In this document: positions 8,226 to 16,511 of the stretch, piece after piece
Position numbering within the stretch: position 1 is the first letter of the stretch
Layout: each line of letters starts with the position of its first letter
NCBI GenBank assembly: GCA_900105225.1
Contig: LT629764.1
Coordinates: forward strand, 198,098-262,097
Direction of reading: 5' to 3'
Source of the DNA: Paenibacillaceae bacterium GAS479
GTDB lineage: Bacteria; Bacillota; Bacilli; Paenibacillales; Paenibacillaceae
Length of the DNA: 64,000 nucleotides
Translations under genes and position numbers: made by a program
Notes under the pieces: model-generated
Database searches by the model: none
What the model saw: only the letters and a program-made list of their open reading frames with translations
Told to the model about the DNA's origin: nothing

Positions 8226-8500
8226 TCAAAAAAAATATCCCGTTTCAGACAAAACCTCCTCCAACTCATTCATCGAAACATCGCATTTTTCTATGGCATG
8301 GTTAGTCGCAATGTGCAGTTCTATGTCTTTCATGAATGCAAAGCTGATTTTGCTTGCACGAACCTGCTTAATGACATATTTTTCCGGATGCAGATCTGAC
8401 TTTCAAGCCTTGGCGACGTTTTTTCAAGCGTGGATTTAAACTTAGACATCAAGTACTTTGCCTTGAGAATCGCATCGTTCAATAATTCATGCATCTCCAT
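8226..8500 (-). pseudogene. Frameshifted remnant of a small unknown gene
   Basis: Reading the minus strand, an ATG at 8500 opens MEMHELLNDAILKAKYLMSK and continues to about 8410. The natural continuation (SDLHPEKYVIKQV..., ending ETGYFF at a stop at 8226) is in another frame. The span is 275 bases, one short of 92 codons, so a single-base deletion would explain it. The joined product would be about 91 residues and reads like one small soluble protein. The 5' end abuts the dispersed repeat exactly, so the gene may also be truncated. Family not recognised. Confidence 0.42.
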
Positions 8501-8501
8501 G

Positions 8502-8688
8502 TGTAACGGAACTGAGAAGCCTTATTCCGGTAAAATCGAAGGATTTCGAGGCGTTACGGAACTGACAGACGTTATTCCAGTATGATCTTGGGAATATCGT
8601 CATTTCTGATCCAAATAACGCTTCTCAGATCCGTCAGCTGGCTTGAACCCGTGTTTGACGGGAAATAAGCTCTCTGAGTTCCGTTAGG
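8502..8688. repeat. Dispersed four-arm repeat, copy A
   Basis: Four related arms of about 22 bases: two forward (8504-8526 and 8554-8576, pattern ACGGAACTGAGA..C.TTATT) and two reversed (8614-8634 and 8664-8686). The element aligns end to end with the reverse complement of 61541-61730; arms are nearly identical and inter-arm spacers keep their length but differ in sequence. All frames look non-coding. It could fold into one or more long hairpins. A mobile MITE-like or REP/BIME-like origin is inference. Confidence 0.8.
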
Positions 8689-8767
8689 GCATGAACGGTC
8701 GAGTTGGTGTGTAATGAGTAGTTTAGTTAGTTAGTTGGTGTTGGAAGCGATTCGATAGTAGCTTTCA

Positions 8768-8819
8768 CAGAAAAGACGGGAGAAGACTGAGCTTTGCTCA
8801 ATCTTCTCCCGTCTTTCTG
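8768..8819 (-). terminator. Long hairpin terminator after scpB
   Basis: A nearly perfect stem of over 20 bp (AGAAAGACGGGAGAAGA arm against TCTTCTCCCGTCTTTTCT) closes over a loop of a few bases, about 20 bases after the scpB stop. The trailing arm ends TCTTTTCT on the minus strand. Its symmetry would also stop transcription entering from the left. Confidence 0.8.
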
Positions 8820-8837
8820 GTACATTCTCAAAGTAGA

Positions 8838-9428
8838 TCAGCTATTCCCTCTCGACTCGCGGCTGTCCAGTCTGCCGAAAAGCATTTGTGTCTGCTCTTC
8901 AAGCTCCGCCTCCGGCGTCACCGCCGCTGGCTCAGGCAACGCCTCGAGCGATCCTAGCTCAAAATGATCCAGGAACGACCGTGTCGTTCCGTACAGGATC
9001 GGACGGCCGATCTGTTCGGCTCTGCCTTTTTCCTCAATGAGATCCTTGGCCACGAGCGTCTGAATCGCCTTCTCGCTCTTCACTCCGCGGATTTCCTCGA
9101 TCTCTACCCGAGTAATTGGCTGCCGATAAGCGATAATGGCAAGCGTCTCAAGCGCCGCTTGGGACAGCGAAGAACGGGATGGCGAGTACGCCATCCGCTC
9201 AAAATACGAAGCATGCTCCGCATGCGTGGTGAACCGGAATGCTCCGGCTACTTCCGCGATGCGGATGCCCCGCCCCCCTTGCTCCATATCCGCCTTGAGC
9301 TCACGTACCATATCCCCGGTAAGCCGCACATCGATCTCTATAATCTCTGCGAGCTGCTTGACCGTCAGTCCTTCGTCGCCTGCCATGAATAACAGGCCTT
9401 CAATAATCGATTTCAGTTGCTGAACCAT
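8838..9428 (-). CDS. scpB: Segregation and condensation protein B
   Basis: ScpB forms the SMC-ScpA-ScpB condensin that compacts and segregates the chromosome. From the ATG at MVQQLKSIIEGLLF the protein has 196 residues, matching B. subtilis ScpB (197). The GTG one codon earlier is equally possible; both lie behind GAGGGGA. Two winged-helix domains are expected, with TLAIIAYRQPITRVEIEEIRGV as the conserved second-domain signature. It overlaps the end of scpA by about 29 bases, so coupled translation is likely. The C-terminal 35 residues are acidic and variable. Confidence 0.92.
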   Translation of the reverse strand: MVQQLKSIIEGLLFMAGDEGLTVKQLAEIIEIDVRLTGDMVRELKADMEQGGRGIRIAEVAGAFRFTTHAEHASYFERMAYSPSRSSLSQAALETLAIIAYRQPITRVEIEEIRGVKSEKAIQTLVAKDLIEEKGRAEQIGRPILYGTTRSFLDHFELGSLEALPEPAAVTPEAELEEQTQMLFGRLDSRESRGNS

Positions 9429-10182
9429 CACGATCCGATGCTTCCCCTCTCCAGTGGATGACGATGTCATCGAAAAGACTGTTCTGGAATACGCGGACCT
9501 GCTTCATTTTCATCAGCTCCAGGATGGCCAGAAAGGTTACGACGATCTCATGCCGCTCCATTGATGTGCTTACTAGCCGAGAGAAGCGAACCGTGTCATG
9601 CTCCCGCAAAATATCCGATATATCGCGAATACGGTCCTTGACCGAAATCTCGTCCCGATGAATTCGAGCGACCGATGTACGCTTCGCAGCCTTGCTCAAA
9701 GCACGGCGGAAAGCAGCCATTATGTCGCCTAGATCGAGTCCTTCAAGCGGATGGGAATCATCCTCTTTCATGAACGTCGTCATATCCTCGGGTTCCTTGC
9801 TGTACACGAGGCTTCGAGCCATCTCCCGATCTCGCAGATGCTCCGCAATCTGCTTGAAGCGACGATATTCCACCAGCTTTTGCACCAGCTCGTCACGCGG
9901 GTCCAGCATTTCATCCTCGTCCCAGTACTCCTCATACTCCTCCACAACAGGAGGCCGTGGGAGCAACTGGCCGCTCTTGATCGCGAGCAGAGTGGCCGCC
10001 ATAACGAGAAACTCACTCGTAATATCCAGCTCAAACTCTTGCATCGCATGCAGATAATCCATGTACTGATCCGTAATCCGGCTGATCGGAATATCATAGA
10101 TGTCGATTTCTTCTCTGTCCAGCAAGTGAAGCAGCAAATCCAGCGGCCCCTCGAATGCTTCCAGCTTGTATAGAACGGTCAT
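9400..10182 (-). CDS. scpA: Segregation and condensation protein A
   Basis: ScpA is the kleisin that bridges the SMC head domains. The 260-residue protein has the conserved N-terminal kleisin motif FEGPLDLLLHLLDREEIDIYDIPI and the C-terminal winged helix (VVTFLAILELMKMKQV). An acidic segment around residues 85-95 (EEYEEYWDEDE) is the usual variable linker. ATG has AAGGGTG upstream. It follows the riboflavin operon by about 35 bases and precedes scpB; in B. subtilis ribT lies in between and is absent here. Confidence 0.94.
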   Translation of the reverse strand: MTVLYKLEAFEGPLDLLLHLLDREEIDIYDIPISRITDQYMDYLHAMQEFELDITSEFLVMAATLLAIKSGQLLPRPPVVEEYEEYWDEDEMLDPRDELVQKLVEYRRFKQIAEHLRDREMARSLVYSKEPEDMTTFMKEDDSHPLEGLDLGDIMAAFRRALSKAAKRTSVARIHRDEISVKDRIRDISDILREHDTVRFSRLVSTSMERHEIVVTFLAILELMKMKQVRVFQNSLFDDIVIHWRGEASDRDGSATEIDY

Positions 10183-10217
10183 GCCGCTTCACCCTTTCCT
10201 TGCAGCCGGCTAGATCA

Positions 10218-10694
10218 TCAGCCCTGGATAACGCGTGTCAAATTCGCCATCTCTATTGCAGCTGTAGCGGCTTCCCAACCTTTGTTGCCCGCTTTTGTAC
10301 CTGCACGCTCAACGGCCTGCTCGATCGAATCTGTCGTCAGCACCCCGAAAATCGTAGGCACGCCCGTTTTGAGATTGATCGCCGCAACCCCTTTGGCAAC
10401 TTCGCTGCACACGTAGTCAAAATGCGGAGTTGACCCCCGAATCACCGCTCCAAGCGTAATGACGGCGTCGTACTTGCCGCTTTCGGCCATCTTCTGGGCG
10501 ATCAGCGGAATTTCGAACGCTCCCGGAACCCAAGCAACCTCGACCTCGACCTCATCATCGCCAGCGCCATGGCGCTTGAATGCATCCAGAGCTCCGCTGA
10601 GCAACTTGCCCGTAATGAATTCATTGAAACGGCCTACGACTACCCCATACTTCAGTCCTTGCGATACCAAATGTCCTTCATAATATTTCGTCAT
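10218..10694 (-). CDS. ribH: 6,7-dimethyl-8-ribityllumazine synthase
   Basis: Condenses 5-amino-6-ribitylamino-uracil with 3,4-dihydroxy-2-butanone 4-phosphate to lumazine, the last-but-one step to riboflavin; forms an icosahedral capsid in Bacillus. The 158-residue product has the family motifs [33 protein letters not shown] and FGVLTTDS. The ATG at MTKYYEGHL fits homologues better than one five codons upstream. Last gene of ribD-ribE-ribBA-ribH under the FMN riboswitch. Confidence 0.95.
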   Translation of the reverse strand: MTKYYEGHLVSQGLKYGVVVGRFNEFITGKLLSGALDAFKRHGAGDDEVEVEVAWVPGAFEIPLIAQKMAESGKYDAVITLGAVIRGSTPHFDYVCSEVAKGVAAINLKTGVPTIFGVLTTDSIEQAVERAGTKAGNKGWEAATAAIEMANLTRVIQG

Positions 10695-10732
10695 GTCTTT
10701 TAAACACACCTTTCTATTCTAATTTATTCGGC

Positions 10733-11965
10733 TTAAATTTCAAACTCTAATAGATGACCTAACTTGGATTTTTTCGTATTCAGGTAGTTCGTATTACTCT
10801 CATTGCGCTCCATCTGGATCGGCACCCGTTCAACAACACTCAAACCATACCCTTCAAGCCCCCTGATTTTGCGAGGATTGTTGGTCATAAGTCGCATCTC
10901 ACGTACACCTAGATCACGCAAAATTTGAGCCCCAATGCCATACTCGCGGAGATCGGCAGCGAAGCCGAGCTTCAGATTCGCCTCCACTGTATCCAGCCCC
11001 TGCTCCTGCAGCTGATACGCCTTAAGCTTGTTGATTAGGCCGATGCCGCGCCCTTCCTGTCTCATATAAAGCAGAATACCGCTTCCTGCCTGCTCAATCT
11101 GCCCCAGCGCCGCAGCCAGCTGAGGCCCGCAATCGCAGCGCCGTGAATGAAACACATCGCCAGTGAGGCATTCCGAATGAACACGCACAAGCGTCGGCTC
11201 GTCGGGCTTGATCTCGCCTTTGACTAAGGCGACATGTTCTTTGCCATCGGCATCGTTCGTGTAGGCAACAGCGCGGAAAACTCCAAAGTCCGTTGGCATG
11301 TTAACTTCCACAGCTCGCTCGACGAGTTGCTCACGACGGTTGCGAAATTCAATTAAATGCTGGATCGTAATCAGCTTAAGATTATGCTTTTGCTTGAAGT
11401 CGGCCAAATCCGGCAGCCTGGCCATCGATCCATCCTCTTTAATAATCTCGCAAATGACTGCCCCAGGCTGCGCACCGCATAAACGAGCCAGATCAACCCC
11501 TGCCTCCGTATGCCCGGCGCGTCGCAGCACTCCGCCATCCTTAGCGATAAGCGGGAAAATATGTCCAGGACGACGGAAATCATCGGCATTGGCAGTGCCG
11601 TCCACAAGCGCCTTGATCGTCTCGGAGCGCTCATGAGCGGAAATGCCTGTTGTTGTGTTTATATGATCGACAGATACCGTGAACGCCGTACCGTGGTAAT
11701 CCGTGTTGCGCGCCACCATCGGCGGCAGCTCTAGCTCTCTCGCCCGCTGGGCTGTAATCGGTACACATACGAGCCCTCTGGCCTCGGTTATCATAAAGTT
11801 GATGACAGCGGGAGTGATCGTATCGGCTAGCGCAATTAAGTCCCCTTCATTTTCGCGGTCCTCGTCGTCCACGACAATGACTGGTTTACCCCCGATCAGA
11901 TCCTGCAACGCCTCTTCAATGCTGTTGAACGGCGTGAAGCCTTCTTGATGGTCAAAGCGGGTCAT
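10733..11965 (-). CDS. ribBA: Bifunctional DHBP synthase / GTP cyclohydrolase II
   Basis: Supplies both riboflavin precursors. The N-terminal half (about residues 10-205) makes 3,4-dihydroxy-2-butanone 4-phosphate from ribulose 5-phosphate, with the acidic [11 protein letters not shown] motif. The C-terminal half (about 210-400) opens GTP; it has the zinc ligands in [18 protein letters not shown] and the RQEGRGIGL nucleotide loop. At 410 residues it is the standard fusion length. ATG has AAAGGAGG upstream. Third gene of the rib operon. Confidence 0.96.
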   Translation of the reverse strand: MTRFDHQEGFTPFNSIEEALQDLIGGKPVIVVDDEDRENEGDLIALADTITPAVINFMITEARGLVCVPITAQRARELELPPMVARNTDYHGTAFTVSVDHINTTTGISAHERSETIKALVDGTANADDFRRPGHIFPLIAKDGGVLRRAGHTEAGVDLARLCGAQPGAVICEIIKEDGSMARLPDLADFKQKHNLKLITIQHLIEFRNRREQLVERAVEVNMPTDFGVFRAVAYTNDADGKEHVALVKGEIKPDEPTLVRVHSECLTGDVFHSRRCDCGPQLAAALGQIEQAGSGILLYMRQEGRGIGLINKLKAYQLQEQGLDTVEANLKLGFAADLREYGIGAQILRDLGVREMRLMTNNPRKIRGLEGYGLSVVERVPIQMERNESNTNYLNTKKSKLGHLLEFEI

Positions 11966-12057
11966 CGTTGTTGTCCTCCTTTGTCTTACAAAAACATCGC
12001 TGACTTAGCCTCTATATGCGGTCAAAAGGTTATACATTATCGCTGATTCTGCTGGGC

Positions 12058-12756
12058 TTAAGCGAAGCCGTTGTCGGCGAGAAATGCAGCAGATAATCCG
12101 CCTGAAGCATGACCGCTTCCGTGAGCAGTCCGCCCCGCGGCGCCAGCTTGCTGCGAAGCTCCGCTGCCATAGCGCAGCAGATGGTCCACATATTTGCCGA
12201 GCACATCACACTCGATGTTAACAGTCGACCCGGGCTGCTTGTGTTGAAGCACGGTTTCCGCCAGCGTATGCGGAATGATCGACACGGAGAAGCTGTCTCC
12301 ATCCGCATCAACTACAGTGAGGCTGATTCCGTCCACGGTGATCGAGCCTTTGGGGATAATGTAGCGCCCATTGTCGGCATCCTTCAGGCGCATCGTGAAC
12401 ACGACGGCGTTGGCATTGGCCCGGCGATCCGTAATGACCGCAATTCCATCGACATGCCCCTGCACAATATGCCCGCCGAAACGGCCATCCGCCCGCATCG
12501 CCCGCTCCAGATTGAGCGGGCTGCCAAGCGGCAGCTCGCTCAAATTGGTATTCCGGTACGTTTCCGGCATAATGTCGACCGCAAAGCTGCGGCTATCAAA
12601 AGCGGTCACCGTCAGGCAAACGCCGTTCACAGCAATACTGTCACCGAGCGCGACATCTTCCAGCACTTTGGAGGCAGAGATGCTCAGCACCATCGCCTCG
12701 CCCCTGCGTGATACGCTACGCAGCGCTCCCTTTTCCTCAATGAGACCTGTGAACAT
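12058..12756 (-). CDS. ribE: Riboflavin synthase, alpha chain
   Basis: Dismutates two lumazines to riboflavin plus a recyclable pyrimidine. The ATG at MFTGLIEE is the canonical start and has GGAAGGAGG ahead, giving 232 residues; its first 20 bases overlap the end of ribD. Two tandem lumazine-binding beta barrels are visible, each with a GDSIAVNGVCLTV- or KGSITVDGISLTV-type motif. The C-terminal tail after about residue 200 is Ala/Gly-rich and variable. Confidence 0.94.
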   Translation of the reverse strand: MFTGLIEEKGALRSVSRRGEAMVLSISASKVLEDVALGDSIAVNGVCLTVTAFDSRSFAVDIMPETYRNTNLSELPLGSPLNLERAMRADGRFGGHIVQGHVDGIAVITDRRANANAVVFTMRLKDADNGRYIIPKGSITVDGISLTVVDADGDSFSVSIIPHTLAETVLQHKQPGSTVNIECDVLGKYVDHLLRYGSGASQQAGAAGRTAHGSGHASGGLSAAFLADNGFA

Positions 12757-13870
12757 GTGGGCTCCCCTCCTTCCATACCGGCTTACCGCTGATGCAAATA
12801 TCCCGCCCATATTGCTCCAGCTCCATATCCTCCAGCTCAATCGCTTCCGCCATACGGCTAAAGCCGTCAAATTGGAACGAGGATGGCGCCTGAGTTCCGC
12901 CGATTATTTTGGGAGCGATGAACAGTCGAATCCGGTCCACTAAACCTGCTTCCAGCATCGATCCGTTCAACTGCCCCCCGCCTTCCAGCAAAATAGAGCC
13001 AATCTCTCGCTCGCCTAACAAGCGCATCGCCTGGGCCAAGTCCACTCGGCTGCCGCTGCCGCAGCGCAGCACGTCAACACCGGCCTCGCGCAGCGCAGCC
13101 TCGCGACCGATATCGGCATCTGCTGCTGTCAGCACAAGCGTTTGGGCTTCGCGATTCTGAACGAGCTTAGAGCCGAGCGGCAAGCGAAGTGAGGAGTCTA
13201 CGACGATGCGCAGCGGGTGCAGCCCCTGTACGGGCAGCCGGGTCGTAAGCGACGGATCATCCGCCAGCACCGTACCGATGCCAACCATAATGCCCATATG
13301 CCGATGGCGCAGCGCATGAACTGCTTCCCGCGCTTGCGGCCCGGTTATCCAGCGGCTGTCCCCTGTTTTCGAAGCGATTCGCCCGTCAAGTGTTGAGGCT
13401 GTTTTCAAAGTGACATAAGGCAGCCGGGTCGAGATGAATTTGATAAAAGCTTCATTGAGCCGGTTCGATTCTTGCTCCAGCACACCTGTGACCACATCTA
13501 TCCCGGCCGCTCGCAGCTTAGCAATCCCGCTGCCAGCGACGAGCGGATTGGGGTCCTGCGCCGCCACGACAACTCTGGCCGCGCCCGCTTCGATAATCCG
13601 ATCGCTGCATGGCGGGGTGCGTCCAAAATGGCTGCAAGGCTCCAGCGTCACATAAACCGTAGCGCCCCTTGCTTCCTCGCCAGCCATTAAAAGTGCATGC
13701 ACCTCCGCATGACCCTCTCCCCGCTTCAAATGCGCACCCATGCCAACGATACGTCCGTCCTTGACTACTACACAGCCAACTACGGGATTGATTGAGGTTT
13801 GGCCCGAGGTTTTGGCTGCCATCTGCAGCGCGAGCTCCATGTAATATCGATCATCAATAAGTTCAATCAC
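12737..13870 (-). CDS. ribD: Bifunctional riboflavin deaminase / reductase RibD
   Basis: Catalyses two steps of riboflavin synthesis: pyrimidine deamination, then NADPH reduction of the ribosyl side chain. The N-terminal half has the zinc deaminase signature HAEVHAL and PCSHFGRTPPC; the C-terminal half has TLDGRIA and a G-rich EGGGQLNGS loop. The start is taken as GTG at 13870, with GGGGGTG 8 bases upstream; a TTG two codons earlier is also possible. The ribosome site lies in the 3' arm of a hairpin (see 13879-13913). First gene of the operon. Confidence 0.94.
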   Translation of the reverse strand: MIELIDDRYYMELALQMAAKTSGQTSINPVVGCVVVKDGRIVGMGAHLKRGEGHAEVHALLMAGEEARGATVYVTLEPCSHFGRTPPCSDRIIEAGAARVVVAAQDPNPLVAGSGIAKLRAAGIDVVTGVLEQESNRLNEAFIKFISTRLPYVTLKTASTLDGRIASKTGDSRWITGPQAREAVHALRHRHMGIMVGIGTVLADDPSLTTRLPVQGLHPLRIVVDSSLRLPLGSKLVQNREAQTLVLTAADADIGREAALREAGVDVLRCGSGSRVDLAQAMRLLGEREIGSILLEGGGQLNGSMLEAGLVDRIRLFIAPKIIGGTQAPSSFQFDGFSRMAEAIELEDMELEQYGRDICISGKPVWKEGSPHVHRSH

Positions 13871-13878
13871 ACACAAAA

Positions 13879-13913
13879 CACCCCCGAATGCGCGGATGCG
13901 ACCTTCGGGGGTG
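13879..13913 (-). promoter_or_regulatory. Hairpin covering the ribD ribosome binding site
   Basis: On the minus strand CACCCCCGAA pairs perfectly with TTCGGGGGTG across a 15-base loop. The 3' arm contains the GGGGGTG that serves as Shine-Dalgarno for ribD, 8 bases before its GTG. Four T follow the stem, so it could act as a weak terminator, a translation block or both. It is the last structure in the FMN riboswitch leader. Confidence 0.65.
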
Positions 13914-14104
13914 GGTGGAATTCAAAACGCTGTGAAGTCTCTGCAAAGGGGCTGCTTAAGTGAGTAGACCAAATAAACCGCGGCCATAGGCATCGGATTA
14001 AGCTCCGCATTGCTGCTGCACAATGTCCAGGGGACATCAAACAAGCTTGGAGCCAATGGAATATCACAACAGACTTCTGCCTATAGAAAAACAACAGGGT
14101 TCAA

Positions 14105-14149
14105 TAAAAAAACCTGCAGCAAATCAAAAAGGCAGTCCTTTGCAAGGTT
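14105..14149 (-). terminator. Riboswitch-linked terminator in the rib leader
   Basis: Starting about 10 bases after the FMN aptamer on the minus strand, AACCT plus GCA pairs with TGC plus AGGTT around a loop of about 20 bases, followed by TTTTTTT. This is the expected site of FMN-dependent attenuation. Confidence 0.65.
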
Positions 14150-14158
14150 ATCAACAGC

Positions 14159-14343
14159 GATTCCTTCTCCCATCCAGACTGTACTGTCGGTCCCGGAATT
14201 ACACCAGGTCCACCGGCCGCAGAGGCATAACCTCTTGCGTACGGGTCACGGACTGACCGGATTTCTTGGGCTGAGCCGGAGCTCTCGCTGTCTGAAAAGC
14301 CGGATCACCGCCGGTTGGGAATTTCACCCTACCCCGAAGGATC
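14159..14343 (-). promoter_or_regulatory. FMN riboswitch (RFN element)
   Basis: The minus strand carries the RFN core: GGGGTAGGGTGAAATTCCC, ACCGGCGGTGAT, GCGGCCGGTGGACCTGGTG, and CCGACAGTACAGTCTGGATG then GGAGAAGGA. The closing P1 helix forms between GAAGGATC-side bases at 14336-14343 and 14159-14167. FMN binding should reduce ribDEBAH expression. Between the aptamer and ribD lie a terminator and a ribosome-site hairpin; there is no coding sequence in the rest of this leader of about 290 bases. Confidence 0.95.
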
Positions 14344-14415
14344 GCGAATTTGCTAATCTTGCTATTGCCCATCATACTCGCCGCTTTGAGAAAAAGCAAG
14401 CAATCAGATCGGAAT

Positions 14416-14446
14416 GAAAAAAGGCTCTCAGCGAGGAGAGCCTTTC
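14416..14446 (-). terminator. Rho-independent terminator after ppiB
   Basis: Minus strand AGGCTCTC and GAGAGCCT arms form an 8-bp stem followed by TTTTTTC. It separates ppiB from the FMN riboswitch leader. Confidence 0.88.
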
Positions 14447-14483
14447 TAAATCGGATCGGCATTGCCCATCCTGACGGCTTAAA

Positions 14484-14915
14484 TTAAGCTTCGGAAATTT
14501 CTACTTTAGCCATTTTATCGCGGCCTTTGAAGGCATCAACGTATTCCATGCCCTTAGTTACTTTGCCGAACACCGTATGTTGTCCGTCAAGATGTGGCTG
14601 CGGTTGGTAGCAAATGTAGAACTGGCTGCCGCCGGTATTGCGTCCAGCATGGGCCATCGCCAGGGAGCCGCGCTCATGCTTGTTTGGATTGATTTCGCAG
14701 TTGATATTGTAACCAGGACCGCCAGTGCCTGTGCCGTTCGGGCAACCGCCCTGAGCAACAAAGCCTGGGATGACACGGTGGAACGACAGGCCGTTGTAGA
14801 AACCATCGTTTACCAGCTTTTCAAAGTTGGCTACCGTATTTGGAGCATCCTGGTCAAACAGATCCAGAATGACTTCGCCGCCGTTTTCGAGCGTAATCTT
14901 TGCTTGTTTTGCCAT
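14484..14915 (-). CDS. ppiB: Peptidyl-prolyl cis-trans isomerase, cyclophilin type
   Basis: A 143-residue cytoplasmic cyclophilin that speeds prolyl isomerisation during folding. It has the compact bacterial catalytic core: [13 protein letters not shown] (catalytic Arg in FHR), [18 protein letters not shown] and [15 protein letters not shown] has AGGAGTG upstream. It stands alone between lysA and the rib leader, with a terminator behind it; B. subtilis ppiB occupies the same position. Confidence 0.94.
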   Translation of the reverse strand: MAKQAKITLENGGEVILDLFDQDAPNTVANFEKLVNDGFYNGLSFHRVIPGFVAQGGCPNGTGTGGPGYNINCEINPNKHERGSLAMAHAGRNTGGSQFYICYQPQPHLDGQHTVFGKVTKGMEYVDAFKGRDKMAKVEISEA

Positions 14916-14996
14916 TTGGTATCACTCCTATTTCAAAAATAAAAAGCTATGTACGAAGTTTATCATACAACAGAAGGAGCTCGCAAAGCAAAGCAA

Positions 14997-15014
14997 GCCT
15001 CCCGCCCGGGAGGC
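14997..15014 (-). terminator. GC-rich hairpin after lysA
   Basis: GCCTCCC and GGGAGGC form a 7-bp stem with a 4-base loop about 20 bases after the lysA stop. The downstream minus-strand sequence TTGCTTTGCTTTG is T-rich but broken, so termination may be partial. Confidence 0.55.
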
Positions 15015-15032
15015 CTGCCGCTGCCAGCTAGA

Positions 15033-16364
15033 TTAAGATTGTACCTCTGCCTTGCGCAGACGCTGCGGCAACACATCGTTACGCGAAATATCCTCAAGCG
15101 ACTCGCGCTGTACGGCAATATCCGCCCCACCATCCTTCACCAGCACGACCGCCGGACGGCGGATGCGATTGTAGTTTGAAGCCATCGCATAGTTGTAAGC
15201 GCCAGTGCAGAACACGGCGAGCAAATCACCGGTTTTTGCTTCGGGCAGCTCCAGATCCCAGATGAGCATATCGCCGCTTTCGCAGCATTTGCCAGCAATG
15301 GATACCTTCTCAACAGCAGGCTCCGTTGCCCGGTTGGCCAGCAGCGCATCGTACTTGGATTCGTACAGCGCAGGACGAGGGTTGTCCGTCATGCCGCCGT
15401 CAACAGCAACATACTTGCGCACACCGGGAATGTCCTTGCTCGTTCCGACCGTATACAGCGTAGTACCAGCATCGCCGATGATGCTGCGGCCTGGCTCGAC
15501 CCAAATCTCAGGCAGCGGGTAGCCGGCTGCAGTGAAGTTGGAGCGGATCGCCTCGGTAATAGCGCTAATGTAAACATTCACCGGAAGCGGGCTGTCCTCG
15601 CTCGTATAACGAATACCAAAGCCACCGCCAAGGTTGATGACGCGGAATACCTGTCCCAGCTTGTCGCGAACTTCGACGGCAAACTCCGCTACCTTGGCCG
15701 CAGCCATACGGAAGCCTTCAACTTCGAAGATTTGGGAGCCGATATGGGAATGGACGCCAAGCAGGACGAGATTATCCAGCTTGAGGGATTGCTCTACAGC
15801 CTTGTAAGCCGCACCACCTGCAAGGTCGAAACCGAACTTGGAATCTTGCTGGCCAGTAGAAATGTAGTCATGGGTGTGTGCCTCTACACCTGGAGTGATG
15901 CGCAGAAGAATGTTCGCTTTGCGGCCCTTGGAGGCAGCAATAGCGTTAAGCAGCTCCAGCTCCGAGAAGTTATCAGCCACGAAGCAGCCGATTCCGGCGT
16001 CAAGCGCCATCTCGATTTCAAATGGAGTTTTGTTATTTCCGTGGAAATGGATGCGCTCAGCTGGGAAGCCAGCCTGCAGGGCTGTATGAAGCTCACCGTC
16101 ACTGACGACGTCAAGCGAAAGCCCTTCTTGCTCGGCAATCGCGCACATTGCAACCGTGCTGAATGCCTTGCTCGCGTAAGCGACCTGGAAGCGGAACCCG
16201 GAAGCCTTGAATGCCTCCACATATTCGCGAGCACGTTGGCGCACAAGCGCCTCGTCCACGATATAAAGCGGAGTGCCGAACTGCTCGGCCAGGTCCTTCG
16301 TATCACAACCGCCAATTTCCAGGCGGCCTTGTTCGTTTATTTTGGATGTGCCGTGAAGATACAT
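15033..16364 (-). CDS. lysA: Diaminopimelate decarboxylase
   Basis: Makes L-lysine from meso-diaminopimelate, the final step of lysine synthesis. The 443-residue protein is a fold-III PLP enzyme: Lys66 in VAYASKAF should bind PLP, HSHIGSQI and the Gly-rich NLGGGFGI hold cofactor phosphate, and GKCCESGD carries the second-subunit Cys. It follows spoVAF, as in B. subtilis spoVA-lysA. ATG has GGGGAG and GAGG upstream. A 13-bp hairpin lies between spoVAF and lysA. Confidence 0.95.
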   Translation of the reverse strand: MYLHGTSKINEQGRLEIGGCDTKDLAEQFGTPLYIVDEALVRQRAREYVEAFKASGFRFQVAYASKAFSTVAMCAIAEQEGLSLDVVSDGELHTALQAGFPAERIHFHGNNKTPFEIEMALDAGIGCFVADNFSELELLNAIAASKGRKANILLRITPGVEAHTHDYISTGQQDSKFGFDLAGGAAYKAVEQSLKLDNLVLLGVHSHIGSQIFEVEGFRMAAAKVAEFAVEVRDKLGQVFRVINLGGGFGIRYTSEDSPLPVNVYISAITEAIRSNFTAAGYPLPEIWVEPGRSIIGDAGTTLYTVGTSKDIPGVRKYVAVDGGMTDNPRPALYESKYDALLANRATEPAVEKVSIAGKCCESGDMLIWDLELPEAKTGDLLAVFCTGAYNYAMASNYNRIRRPAVVLVKDGGADIAVQRESLEDISRNDVLPQRLRKAEVQS

Positions 16365-16398
16365 GGTCCATACCTCTTTCTCCCCAGATGCAGATGAA

Positions 16399-16445
16399 GC
16401 GGGGTTCGTTTGTCCTATTGTGACATAAGTATAAACGAACCCCGC
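16399..16445 (-). other. 13-bp inverted repeat between spoVAF and lysA
   Basis: GCGGGGTTCGTTT pairs perfectly with AAACGAACCCCGC over a 21-base loop. There is no T run after it on the minus strand, so it is not a standard terminator. The lysA start is only 35 bases downstream, leaving little room for a promoter outside the element. It may be an attenuator, a processing site or a protein-binding dyad. Confidence 0.7.
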
Positions 16446-16511
16446 TGAAAGGAGTAATGGATTTTGTGTCGTTTCATTTGCATTTCTTGCATTCGCAGGT
16501 TATTCCAGCGT

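Noticed and set aside
8196-8399. 67-residue plus-strand ORF after the LysR gene
   Set aside because: It is the complement of the better-looking minus-strand pseudogene and lacks a ribosome site.
13867-14094. Leader ORF of 75 residues in the rib leader
   Set aside because: No ribosome site, overlaps the ribosome-site hairpin and ends in ribD; the RNA structures explain the region.
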